A DNA stretch of 64,000 bases from JANYCO01 sp035535995. GTDB taxonomy: Bacteria; Bacteroidota; Bacteroidia; Cytophagales; Cytophagaceae. The notes beneath the pieces were generated by a model. The model was given only the letters and a program-made list of their open reading frames with translations. It ran no database searches and was not told the origin of the DNA. A program made the position numbers and the translations under genes. Below, one piece after another: positions 52,327-60,485 of this stretch (within the stretch, counting starts at the first letter, position 1; each line of letters opens with the position of its first letter). Location: NCBI GenBank assembly GCA_035535995.1, contig DATLOZ010000020.1, forward strand, positions 62,001-126,000. Reading direction: 5' to 3'.

Positions 52327-53100
52327 ATGAAAAAGCCGTTAATACTAGTAACAAACGACGATGGCATCACATCCTTCGGTATTCGCACATTGGTGGAGGT
52401 GATGAAAGAATTGGGAGAAGTAATCGTAGTAGCGCCCGACAGTCCGCAATCAGGCATGGGGCATGCCATCACGATTGGTTATCCGCTAAGGTTGGATGAG
52501 ACTGATATTTATGGAGACATCAAAGCCTATGAATGTTCAGGTACTCCGGCAGACTGCGTGAAGCTGGCGAAAAATTTTGTCTTGAAAGACCGTGTGCCCG
52601 ATCTGGTGGTAAGTGGTATTAATCATGGAAGCAATTCTTCTACTTCTGTTTTATATTCCGGCACCATGTCTGCCGCGATTGAAGCGGCGATTGAAGGATT
52701 GCCGGCAATTGGGTTTTCACTTTGCGATTATAAGCCAAGACCGGATTTTTCGCATATCAAAGAATATGTAAAAAAGATCGCTTCTCAAGTGTTGGAAAAC
52801 AAACCACCGGTAGGCGTTGCATTGAATGTAAATTTCCCGATCAAATCCGTACTACCCATTAAAGGCATCAAGATCTGTCGCCAGGCGATCGCTAAGTGGC
52901 AGGAAAATTTTGAAGAGCGCCATGATCCGAATGGAAGAAGATATTTCTGGATGAGTGGTACATTTGTCAACACCGACAAATCTGAAGACACCGACGAATG
53001 GGCATTGGAAAATAATTATGTATCGATCGTGCCATGCATGTACGACATGACAGCGCACTATTCGCTGGGGATTTTGAACCGTGACTGGAAGCTTGCTTAA
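52327..53100 (+). CDS. surE: 5'/3'-nucleotidase SurE
   Basis: A 257-aa phosphatase. The N-terminal acidic metal site is VTNDDGITSFGIRTL, with SGMGHAIT, YECSGTPADCVKL, SGINHGSNSSTSVLYSGTM and AAIEGLPAIGFS. It removes phosphates from nucleoside monophosphates and is a stress survival factor in E. coli. It ends converging (4-bp overlap) with a lipoprotein gene. Confidence 0.95.
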   Translation: MKKPLILVTNDDGITSFGIRTLVEVMKELGEVIVVAPDSPQSGMGHAITIGYPLRLDETDIYGDIKAYECSGTPADCVKLAKNFVLKDRVPDLVVSGINHGSNSSTSVLYSGTMSAAIEAAIEGLPAIGFSLCDYKPRPDFSHIKEYVKKIASQVLENKPPVGVALNVNFPIKSVLPIKGIKICRQAIAKWQENFEERHDPNGRRYFWMSGTFVNTDKSEDTDEWALENNYVSIVPCMYDMTAHYSLGILNRDWKLA

Positions 53101-53735
53101 AGCGATTTATCGAAGCGTTTGCCCCAGGCGATGGTATTAGTGTTGAGATTATAATTCAGGTAAGGAGTAGCCGTATTTTGTGCGGGCCAGACAAAATTCT
53201 GGTTATAGTGATTTTCTTCTTCCACCATCTCAGGCTGGGCCTCTCCCCATTTTTCAGAATAATATTTTTTGACTGCTTTAAATACCTGGTCTGCTTTATC
53301 AGAGTCTTTTTCGTTGTAAGTGAAAACGTAGGAATAAAGACTGTCGTCCTTAAAGTTAAATTCAGCGGAGATCTCGCTTCCGAATAATTTTTGTTTGCAA
53401 ACTGATTCAGTAAAACCGGCAGCAGCTAGTTCATCTTTTTTATCTTCAGGACGGATGCCTCTTACGGAAGGATATTTTGCTTTTACTTCGTTGAAGGAAA
53501 AACCCATTTCAACGATCTGAAGTAGTTCAAGAATATTTTTATCGTCTTGGGTAAGCGCATAAATTTTGACTGGAGTGTGATCAATCACTACAGTATCGGC
53601 CTGCAGTTCTTTTTTGAGTGTATCGGTGAGCACAGAGTCCTGATCTGTAACAGGTTTATCGCTGGTGCTATCGGTACAGCTATATAAAAGACCCGCCAAA
53701 GCCATCCACAATATTGTAAATCTTATTCTCCCCAT
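53097..53735 (-). CDS. Lipoprotein, unknown function
   Basis: A 212-aa protein starting at 53735 (MGRIRFTILWMALAGLLYSCTDS; Cys is the lipid site, in LLYSC); an ATG 9 bp upstream is possible. The mature part is a mixed alpha/beta domain containing ILELLQIVEMGFSFNEVKAK and DDSLYSYVFTYNEKDSDKAD. No family recognised. Its 3' end overlaps surE by 4 bp on the opposite strand. Confidence 0.72.
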   Translation of the reverse strand: MGRIRFTILWMALAGLLYSCTDSTSDKPVTDQDSVLTDTLKKELQADTVVIDHTPVKIYALTQDDKNILELLQIVEMGFSFNEVKAKYPSVRGIRPEDKKDELAAAGFTESVCKQKLFGSEISAEFNFKDDSLYSYVFTYNEKDSDKADQVFKAVKKYYSEKWGEAQPEMVEEENHYNQNFVWPAQNTATPYLNYNLNTNTIAWGKRFDKSL

Positions 53736-53868
53736 GGTTATCAATTTCTATAGTTGTTAAAATTAGCGATTTTACAGGAAATTTTATTGAAATAGTAGAC
53801 TTATTATTACGTGTTAGAAAGCGATGAGAAAAATAACGGGCTAGAGAAGCAGATTTTTGAAAGTATTT

Positions 53869-53900
53869 TTGTGTTTTTAGAGAGTATTTTAATACATTTG
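53869..53900 (+). promoter_or_regulatory. Promoter of tRNA-Leu
   Basis: TTG at 53869-53871, 21 bp, then a perfect TACATTTG (53893-53900), with the mature tRNA beginning 17 bp later. Confidence 0.75.
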
Positions 53901-53917
53901 CAGCCCGTACTCGGAAT

Positions 53918-53999
53918 GCCTAGATGGCGGAACTGGTAGACGCGCACGACTCAAAATCGTGTTCCGTAAGGAGTGTCGGTTCGATCCCGACTCTGGGTA
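53918..53999 (+). tRNA. tRNA-Leu (anticodon CAA)
   Basis: 82 bases of class II tRNA without CCA. Acceptor GCCTAGA pairs with TCTGGGT (two G:T pairs, G1:T72 is a weak pair). The anticodon stem cacga/tcgtg encloses the loop ctcaaaa, so the anticodon is CAA. The long variable arm and T-arm (gtcgg/ccgac, loop ttcgatc) are normal. The gene precedes an accessory island, a common integration site type, though no 3'-end duplication was found. Confidence 0.9.
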
Positions 54000-54010
54000 C
54001 GAGACAGTTT

Positions 54011-54062
54011 GGAGTGTGAGTGTGAGTTTTGAGGATATTCTCAAGACTCACACTCACACTCC
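54011..54062 (+). terminator. Long hairpin after tRNA-Leu
   Basis: Arms 54011-54033 and 54040-54062 pair over 23 bases with one mismatch (G:T) around the loop gatatt. It starts 12 bases after the tRNA. A short T-rich tract (atttttag) follows, so it may terminate the tRNA transcript. Confidence 0.6.
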
Positions 54063-54119
54063 TCACTATTTTTAGCTTGATTTTTTAGACAACAATATTT
54101 TCTACTCATTTTTAATTTT

Positions 54120-54440
54120 ATGTTCGACTTCGAAAAGCTCAATGTTTATAAGAAAGCAAAGGAATTTGACCTTAAGGTTCTAACTCTTATTTGTTCCGAT
54201 AAATTAATTGACAAGGTCATTGCCAATCAACTTAAAAGAGCTTCTTTAAGTATTCCTCTGAATATTGTGGAAGGCACAGGTAGATATAGTAAAGCAGATA
54301 TAAAAAATTTCTATGTTATAGCCCGCGGCTCCGTATTCGAATGTGTTACTATTTTTGATATTCTCCCTAGCTGGCGCAAGTCTGTGACTTGTGCCTTATA
54401 TATAGTAGCCCTCTGGGCGGTGCATCGAGAGGAATTTTAA
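54120..54440 (+). pseudogene. Four-helix-bundle protein (S23/23S intervening-sequence type), 3' disrupted
   Basis: The first 80 residues match the S23/four-helix-bundle family: FDFEKLNVYKKAKEFDLKV, then LKRASLSIPLNIVEGTGRYS and KADIKNFYVIARGSVFECVT. After FDIL the frame runs into a palindromic repeat (54373-54395) and ends in unrelated residues (PSWRKSVTCALY). The normal last ~40 residues are missing. The S23 C-terminal-like DNA (ttttataaattcaata, near 54474) reappears just before the inverted-repeat element. This is a broken copy, and it forms the left border of the defence island. Confidence 0.7.
54373..54395. repeat. REP-like hairpin ggcgcaagtc-tgt-gacttgtgcc
   Basis: A 10-bp stem (one G:T pair) with a 3-base loop interrupts the S23-like gene. 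The form resembles repetitive extragenic palindromes described in Bacteroidota, but I see only one such copy in the window. Confidence 0.55.
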
Positions 54441-54494
54441 CAAGTCAAATTTTTTTATTCAAGGTATAATTTTTTTATAAATTCAATATTTCCC

Positions 54495-54730
54495 GCACTT
54501 GCTCGGACCCCAAGGTGCATTCGCTTGGCAGCGCCGAGTGACGAATATTATTGTTAGGCCTCTGGCCGGAACAATAAGGTTGTCGTTAATATCGTCACAT
54601 TCTGTTTTATATTTTTGCCATAATTTTTTATTTCACTCTAATCTTTTTATAATTTCTAATAGTGTTCTTCGCATCCGGCCAGAGGCCTGGCAATAATATT
54701 CCTCACTCGGACTAAAGTCCGAGCGAGTGC
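54495..54730. repeat. Element with ~60-bp imperfect terminal inverted repeats
   Basis: Left arm 54495-54570 starts gcacttgctcgga and ends ggcctctggccgga. The right arm 54674-54730 is its reverse complement in the outer 13 and inner ~37 bases; the left arm has a larger insert between them. About 100 bp of AT-rich sequence lies between the arms and encodes nothing I recognise. It could be a small nonautonomous mobile element or a mosaic REP. A shorter, internally deleted copy is at 61269-61334. Confidence 0.65.
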
Positions 54731-54897
54731 ATGAGATTTGCAGTTACAAGAAGTTGATAATTTCGAAGCACTAACATGTTACTACTATACTTGATACGAA
54801 AAAAACTTCATATTTGACCCAGTACCAACACAAGAAAGGAACAAGCGGTTCTTAGGTGCAGTAGGCTTGGCACATCATTTCCAGTAACCTTTCATTC

Positions 54898-55809
54898 TCA
54901 GGTTAATATATTTGGGATAATCCAGGGATAATCATAACTCTTAACACATGTTAAAGCAACTGCTGAAAACGCAGAGGTTGGATGTATTTCGTTTTTTATT
55001 TGGCTATACAAAAAGTTCAATGTTTGTTCTAAACCTATAAACATAGAAACTTCGTTATTGTTGTTTTCGTTGATTCCATTAGCTAACATCTGATCATGAA
55101 GCAGATAATTTCTATGGGCCTCGGAAATGAAATCATTACATTTTTGCCATTTTGTTAAACGGGCATTTTTTAAGTCTTGAATATCATTTAGACCATAAAT
55201 AATTATAGATGCTTCAGCACGAGTATATTTCCATAAGTCATTTGTATAATAATATGTAGAGATGGCTTTTCCATCTGCTTCAAATGTTATTAAGTCAGGA
55301 TCTCCTTTCTTCGTCGGATCTAAGAGAATGTGTTCTTCGATGGAATAATCATCATTTTCACTGTAGGCTATAAATGTGCTATCGCTTTTTATTGGAAAAA
55401 AATTTCTCTTAAAGGAGCTATTAATTTTACTACCTGCAATTCTGTAGTTGGAGTGATCAAAAGCAAGCCACCAATAGCCATCAGAAGTGCTTATAGTATC
55501 AGCCCAATCATTTCTCGATAATTCAGAAAAGGTAATATTTTGAATACTAATTTTTGATTTTTCTACTTCCTTTTTTGGACGAAAATGTTCAACATGGTAA
55601 TCTGATACATTCTCTATTGATTCGGAAAACCAACATTTATTAGCATTTGGTAGATTTAAAAGTTCTTGTTTGATTTCTGACCAAATATTAGTTATATAAT
55701 CCTTTTTCTCTTGAACTGTTGCAAGAGCTAACATAGCTGTACGATGTCTTGTTGCTTTTGCAAGCCAGTCAGCGTTGGGAACAAAGTTTTCAATATTGAT
55801 GTATATCAT
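54898..55809 (-). CDS. HNH endonuclease-like protein (PtuB / TIGR02646-like)
   Basis: A 303-aa protein. The core motif is H72-V-E-H75-F-R77-P-K79 (SDYHVEHFRPKKEV), followed by YWWLAFDHSNYRIAG, NSSFKRNFFPI and EEHILLDPTKKGDPDLITFE. This order matches the HNH nucleases of Septu (PtuB) and of retron-linked operons. The two zinc-binding CxxC knuckles of typical relatives are lost: the first is CWFS, the second is SKIN. The His/Asn side of the active site seems kept, so it may cut DNA without the zinc knuckle, which is inference. It is the last gene of the operon; its start is 3 bp past the ATPase stop. Confidence 0.85.
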   Translation of the reverse strand: MIYINIENFVPNADWLAKATRHRTAMLALATVQEKKDYITNIWSEIKQELLNLPNANKCWFSESIENVSDYHVEHFRPKKEVEKSKISIQNITFSELSRNDWADTISTSDGYWWLAFDHSNYRIAGSKINSSFKRNFFPIKSDSTFIAYSENDDYSIEEHILLDPTKKGDPDLITFEADGKAISTYYYTNDLWKYTRAEASIIIYGLNDIQDLKNARLTKWQKCNDFISEAHRNYLLHDQMLANGINENNNNEVSMFIGLEQTLNFLYSQIKNEIHPTSAFSAVALTCVKSYDYPWIIPNILT

Positions 55810-55811
55810 TA

Positions 55812-57521
55812 TTACTCTTTGTTTACTTTTTTAATCTTTTCAAACGCTTCTTTAGCTTTTCTAATCCTTTCTTTTTTCTCTTCTTCTGACAAAGGAGTTT
55901 GTTTTTCGTACACTTCGTAATCAATTTCCTTTAATGCTAAAATAAAATCATAAAACAATGGATCATGATAGGGTAGAGCTTTTTCACTCATCATTTGAGT
56001 TAGTGCTTGTAATTTTGCAGCATCTTCCACAGATAAGGTTCTTCCTTCTTTTTCTAAATCCAATTTTTCCGCGAATAATCTTCTCCGTTCTAATAGTTTT
56101 TCATAAGTTTCTCTATCAATAGTTGTATTTAATCCGAATATATCACTCGTCAGTATTCCATCAATACTCATTCCTTTCGGATTGATATGTGGTTCATGAG
56201 TCGTAACCTGATCACCGTTTTTAGTAAATACTCTTATTTGTTCCTTCTCAACTCCGCCAATTGTCAAAGCATGGTGAGTAGAAATTAACATTTGACTACT
56301 TTGGTAATCTCCTACAACTGTATTTAGCAAACTCAAATATTTATACTCCCAAAGCGGATTTAAATGGGTATCGGGTTCATCTAATAGAAATAAAGATTCT
56401 TCATGTTTTGTGAATTTTAAGAGCCCTAAAACCATAAGTAATTGTTGTTCACCTTCACTCAATTCTTTAAATGTAATATTACCCTCTGCATCCTTCTTTT
56501 TTACTTGAATTCTTGTTTCTAAAATCAAATCAGAGATATATAAACTCTCCAGAGCTTTGAAAAATTCTGTATTTTTTATTTCATCTTTGATGTTAAATGT
56601 TGTGCAATACTCGGTCGCTAAATCTTGTAATTGTTCTTGGCTATCGATATACAAATACCAACAACCTTTATTCTTTGGTTTATGTCTAAAATCAATGCGC
56701 GTTTTAATTTCATGCCGTATTGGTGCGAGAGAATGTTTAAACAAAATATTTAAGAAATCTTTTACGACACCTCTTGAGTCCCAAAATTTTTTTTCTCCTA
56801 CATTCTTTTTAACGGATTCATCTTGTAACCCTTTGTTTACATTTTTTTTCTTTTTATACCATTGTGGTTGTTGAATCACAAACAATGCAGAGTCAAAACC
56901 AATAATATTTAAATGCTCTTGGAGAAAGTTTTTTGTTTTTTCATCTTGAAATGCATAAAAAGCTAAAAGCACGTAATTACTATGAATAGATTGTGCGTAA
57001 AATAACCTACGAAAAGGTTCATTTTTACCTTCAAGAAGTTCATCGTAGAATTTTTTTTGTGTTTTATCGAAATGCTGTTCTAATCGATTACTAACTCCAG
57101 AGTAATATGCAAATACATATTTGGGCAAGTGTATTTCAATACCACTTAATGTTTGTGCCGATGAAACTCTATCGTCAACTTTAATTTGATATTTATAGAC
57201 TTGTTTTTGTACTTTCTTTTTAGGTTCATCTTCGAAAATCTGTATTTGCGTAGCTAGCTTAGATTCCCCAAGATTTTTTCTGGAATGTATTTCAATCGCT
57301 TTGCCTGCAGAAGTATATTTTAAAGTGTAATTGAATGGCGGGGCATTTTCACCATATATTAAGTCCTTAAAGATTAATACTAATGCCTCCAGAAAATTGG
57401 ATTTACCCGCACCATTTTGCCCCACGACAACAATAGTATTCAGACTTTGGTTATCTGACAAATCAATTTTAAAATTTTGTAGGTTTTTAAAATTTTCAAT
57501 AAATACTTCTGTTATTCTCAT
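55812..57521 (-). CDS. AAA/ABC-type ATPase (PtuA-like)
   Basis: A 569-aa SMC/OLD-like ATPase. Walker A is G34-QNGAGKS (VVVGQNGAGKSNFLEAL). A long insertion (residues ~70-350, with coiled segments) is followed by the signature SEGEQQLLMVLGLLKF, Walker B LFLLDEPDTHLNP (about residue 377) and the switch His in LISTHHALTIGG. A C-terminal helical tail (KERIRKAKEAFEKIKK) ends the protein. The N-terminus (MRITEVFIENFKNLQNFKI) is typical of the AAA-15/RecF-like group in defence operons. It overlaps hsdS by 4 bp. The pair with the HNH gene resembles Septu. Confidence 0.9.
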   Translation of the reverse strand: MRITEVFIENFKNLQNFKIDLSDNQSLNTIVVVGQNGAGKSNFLEALVLIFKDLIYGENAPPFNYTLKYTSAGKAIEIHSRKNLGESKLATQIQIFEDEPKKKVQKQVYKYQIKVDDRVSSAQTLSGIEIHLPKYVFAYYSGVSNRLEQHFDKTQKKFYDELLEGKNEPFRRLFYAQSIHSNYVLLAFYAFQDEKTKNFLQEHLNIIGFDSALFVIQQPQWYKKKKNVNKGLQDESVKKNVGEKKFWDSRGVVKDFLNILFKHSLAPIRHEIKTRIDFRHKPKNKGCWYLYIDSQEQLQDLATEYCTTFNIKDEIKNTEFFKALESLYISDLILETRIQVKKKDAEGNITFKELSEGEQQLLMVLGLLKFTKHEESLFLLDEPDTHLNPLWEYKYLSLLNTVVGDYQSSQMLISTHHALTIGGVEKEQIRVFTKNGDQVTTHEPHINPKGMSIDGILTSDIFGLNTTIDRETYEKLLERRRLFAEKLDLEKEGRTLSVEDAAKLQALTQMMSEKALPYHDPLFYDFILALKEIDYEVYEKQTPLSEEEKKERIRKAKEAFEKIKKVNKE

Positions 57522-59089
57522 TGTATAGTTTTTAAAGACAACATGGATTGAGGGATTTCTTCATCACTCAATTCGGAAATTATTTCTCCACTTTTTATTT
57601 TTGCTCTTAATTCCTCATAAAATGAATCAATATTATTTTGATGTTTCGATTCCATCCAAATTTCTTTTGCAGAAACCTTACCTGTTTTTAATTTTAAAAC
57701 ATCCACAATGTCGAGTTTGCTTTTTTCTTTAGTTTTTTGTCTCATCTCTTGTGTTTTTTTTGCGTTTTTTTTTTGCTCATCTTTCCTTTGATCAAGCAAT
57801 GCTTTTTTTGCATTTCTTAATTTGATCTTCAAGTTTTCTTCGTAAGAAGTGTTTGATGAAGTTTTTAAAGAATCTTCGGTAAAAGCCATTTGCAGAATTG
57901 ATTGTTGCAATTCATTTAACTTTTGAATAGTGCCGGAATGTTCTGAAGCTAAATATTCGAGTTCTGAAAGATGAGTTTTTATTTTTTTAATAATTTCTTT
58001 TTGCTCTTCAATGGGTGGACAATTGATTTGGATTGCCCTTATCTGGGCATAATTTAATCCCTCTCTTGTAACACCAGATTGTAAACCCATAATTATTTTT
58101 TGGCCAACTGGAGAGTTTAGGTAAATTGTTAAATATTCTGGGTCTATTTCTTGATTAACTCTTATTATGCAAACATGTTGATTGACATTAGCTTCTCCAA
58201 AATCTGCAGGTATCATAGCAACTCGTCCTATTGAAGCTCCAGTTATATTAAGTAATACATCATTTGGTTTTACATGAGTACGTTTCATTTGTTCATGCAT
58301 TTCCTTTGAAATGAATACCACATTTTCTAATCGTAATTCATTGGGATAAACATTTTGACTTCGTAAAAAAGGAATTCCTGTCGTAAGATAGTTTGATGAA
58401 CCTCCTTTAGGAGTTATTCCACTTCCAATGAAGCTAGATATATTTTCTATTGTTTTTTTTGACCAAGTTTCTGGGAGACTATCTTGAGTAAGAATTTCGT
58501 TTTTATTATTCCTCCATTGTTTCGTTAAGTTTCCAGTTACTGCCCTTTCAAGAACTGCTTTAGTTGAATCTTCAATTTTCAATAACTCGTTTTCAATGTT
58601 TTTAAAATTATTAAAATAGTCATCCAAATTCTTGTTCAATTGTTCTACAATATTCTTTTGGTCTTCTAAGGGGGGGAATGGAACCAATGTGTTGAAAAAT
58701 ATTTTTTGGTTAAGATGAGGGATACTCGAACCAATAGTATTTTTATTAAAGTAATTGTATTTTGATTTTAAAAAGTAAAAAAGAAAATCTTTATTAATAA
58801 TTAAAGGGGTTAAACACATAATAGTAGATCCAACAGCCCCTGCTACTCCTTTAGCTACTAATCCGCTTCTTGAACCATCTGCTACAATGAATACGTCATC
58901 CTCTGTTGAAATTATTGTTGAAAACGTATCCGCATATTGAGTGAATTTACCTTTTTCCACTGCTTCAATATCAAGATAAGGCACACTATCTGGGAATTTA
59001 AATCCTGATAATTTTAGAGGTTTTTTGCCTTTTCGAACAACAATTAATTCACGAAGTTGTATATTTCCCCATTTTTTTTGTTGGTTCAT
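57518..59089 (-). CDS. hsdS: Type I restriction-modification specificity subunit with long C-terminal extension
   Basis: A 523-aa DNA-recognition subunit with two target recognition domains: residues 7-190 (WGNIQLRELIVVRKGKKPLKL and PPLEDQKNIVEQLNKNL) and 210-395 (WSKKTIENISSFIGSGITPK and PPIEEQKEIIKKIKTHL). The conserved helical spacers after each are present. The last 120 residues (about 404-523) go beyond the usual HsdS: a charged coiled coil (KALLDQRKDEQKKNAKKTQE) then a folded segment (VLKLKTGKVSAKEIW and SFYEELRAKIKSGEI) that resembles a winged helix. It overlaps hsdM by 41 bp. The extension may contact the ATPase, which is inference. Confidence 0.9.
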   Translation of the reverse strand: MNQQKKWGNIQLRELIVVRKGKKPLKLSGFKFPDSVPYLDIEAVEKGKFTQYADTFSTIISTEDDVFIVADGSRSGLVAKGVAGAVGSTIMCLTPLIINKDFLFYFLKSKYNYFNKNTIGSSIPHLNQKIFFNTLVPFPPLEDQKNIVEQLNKNLDDYFNNFKNIENELLKIEDSTKAVLERAVTGNLTKQWRNNKNEILTQDSLPETWSKKTIENISSFIGSGITPKGGSSNYLTTGIPFLRSQNVYPNELRLENVVFISKEMHEQMKRTHVKPNDVLLNITGASIGRVAMIPADFGEANVNQHVCIIRVNQEIDPEYLTIYLNSPVGQKIIMGLQSGVTREGLNYAQIRAIQINCPPIEEQKEIIKKIKTHLSELEYLASEHSGTIQKLNELQQSILQMAFTEDSLKTSSNTSYEENLKIKLRNAKKALLDQRKDEQKKNAKKTQEMRQKTKEKSKLDIVDVLKLKTGKVSAKEIWMESKHQNNIDSFYEELRAKIKSGEIISELSDEEIPQSMLSLKTIQ

Positions 59090-60485
59090 TTTTGTCTTTT
59101 GGTAAGTTATTTTTTAATTTTTTTAGTGCTAAAATCTTTCTTTCATAATCAGCAATCATTTCATCAATAATAATTGCAGGATGAGGTAGTATTTCAGATT
59201 GAAATAATTCAACAAAAGCTAAATCATACTTTTTTTCTTTAATTTCATTTAAAGTATGGACTTTAAATCTTGTTGTTTCATTTCTTCTTGAGTCTCCATT
59301 CGGACTCACTCCATAGCATTCTTCAAAATCATGAAAATGCTCGGGAGACAAAGAATTACTTTTAGTAGTAACCTTGACATTATCTTTTCGAGCATCATAT
59401 GTCCACATTTTTCTTGTAATCTCGCCTTTCTTTAAAAAAATCACGCACGCTTTAATTCCGTTTGCGTACGCGGCAAAAACACCTTCAGGTAATTTTAATA
59501 TTGTATGTAGGTTACAAACATCTGCTCCACTTTTATTCGAGTCTAAATAATGTGCCCATATTTTTTTTGCAGCTTCGCTTGACAAACAACTATCTGGCAA
59601 TACAATTGCCGCTCTACCACCATCTTTTAGTTTCTCAATAATATGTTGAATGAAATTTAACTGCTTATCACTTGTTTTAACGGGAAACTTTCTATTTGGG
59701 ATTTGATTAGCACCCTTATTTCCAAAAGGAGGATTAGTTAAAATACAATCATAAACATCGTTGTTCTGTTTTCCGTATAATGAATCTCCAAATCTTATTT
59801 GAGCATTCACTCCATGCAAAAACATATTCATTAATGCCAATCTACGAGGACGTTGAACTAATTCTTGTCCATAAAAGGTATTATTCTTGATTCTGTTACT
59901 TTCAAGTGTGGTGAGATTTTTCCCTTTACTGTTTTGTTTATGCCATTCATATGCTACAACTAAAAATCCAGCAGTTCCTGTTGCCACATCTCCAATGTTA
60001 AAGCTTTTAGATTGTAAAGGATCTGGTTTCATAACATTTACAATTGCTTGTATTAGTGGCCGTGGTGTGAAATATTGTCCTGCTCCTTTTTTCCCTTCAT
60101 TTGCAACTTTACCAATCAATTCTTCAAAAGCTAAACCAACAATATCTGCATCAAAACTTGTCCATTCAATTGAATCTATCTCGTTGATTAACCCTTTAAG
60201 AATTTCAGCATTCCGAACTCGAGAAACCGGCTCGGAAAAAATATCACCTAAAATCCCTTTTTTTGTTCTAAGTTTTTGTAAAATGGCTTCTAAATGTGGT
60301 ATGAGTGAACGAGTTGAAGTGTTAATAAGTGATTGCCAATCATATCCTTTAGGAACGTTGATTCCCCTTTCCTCAGCCATCTTCAGAAAAAGTAAATATG
60401 TTAGCTGCTCAATATAATCAGAGGAATCAACTCCATCATGCCGTAGCTTATTACAAAATCCCCAGAGTTTATTTACAATATCCAT
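59049..60485 (-). CDS. hsdM: Type I restriction-modification DNA methyltransferase subunit
   Basis: A 478-aa N6-adenine methyltransferase. The N-terminal helical domain (LWGFCNKLRHDGVDSSDYIEQ) is followed by GAGQYFTPRPLIQAIVNVM, the SAM-binding motif DVATGTAGFLVVAYEW (motif I) and the catalytic NPPF (CILTNPPFGNKG). Both are intact. It should protect host DNA by methylating sites chosen by HsdS. It is the first gene of the operon; no hsdR exists from 53.7 to 64 kb. Confidence 0.93.
   Translation of the reverse strand: MDIVNKLWGFCNKLRHDGVDSSDYIEQLTYLLFLKMAEERGINVPKGYDWQSLINTSTRSLIPHLEAILQKLRTKKGILGDIFSEPVSRVRNAEILKGLINEIDSIEWTSFDADIVGLAFEELIGKVANEGKKGAGQYFTPRPLIQAIVNVMKPDPLQSKSFNIGDVATGTAGFLVVAYEWHKQNSKGKNLTTLESNRIKNNTFYGQELVQRPRRLALMNMFLHGVNAQIRFGDSLYGKQNNDVYDCILTNPPFGNKGANQIPNRKFPVKTSDKQLNFIQHIIEKLKDGGRAAIVLPDSCLSSEAAKKIWAHYLDSNKSGADVCNLHTILKLPEGVFAAYANGIKACVIFLKKGEITRKMWTYDARKDNVKVTTKSNSLSPEHFHDFEECYGVSPNGDSRRNETTRFKVHTLNEIKEKKYDLAFVELFQSEILPHPAIIIDEMIADYERKILALKKLKNNLPKDKNEPTKKMGKYTTS

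Noticed and set aside
53918..53999. tRNA-Leu as integration (att) site
   Set aside because: I looked for a copy of its 3' end (ggttcgatcccgactctg) elsewhere in the window and found none, and no integrase gene is present. The tRNA is kept only as a neighbour of the island.
54741..54897. Additional small gene after the HNH gene
   Set aside because: Short AT-rich spacer with stops in all frames and no conserved motif.
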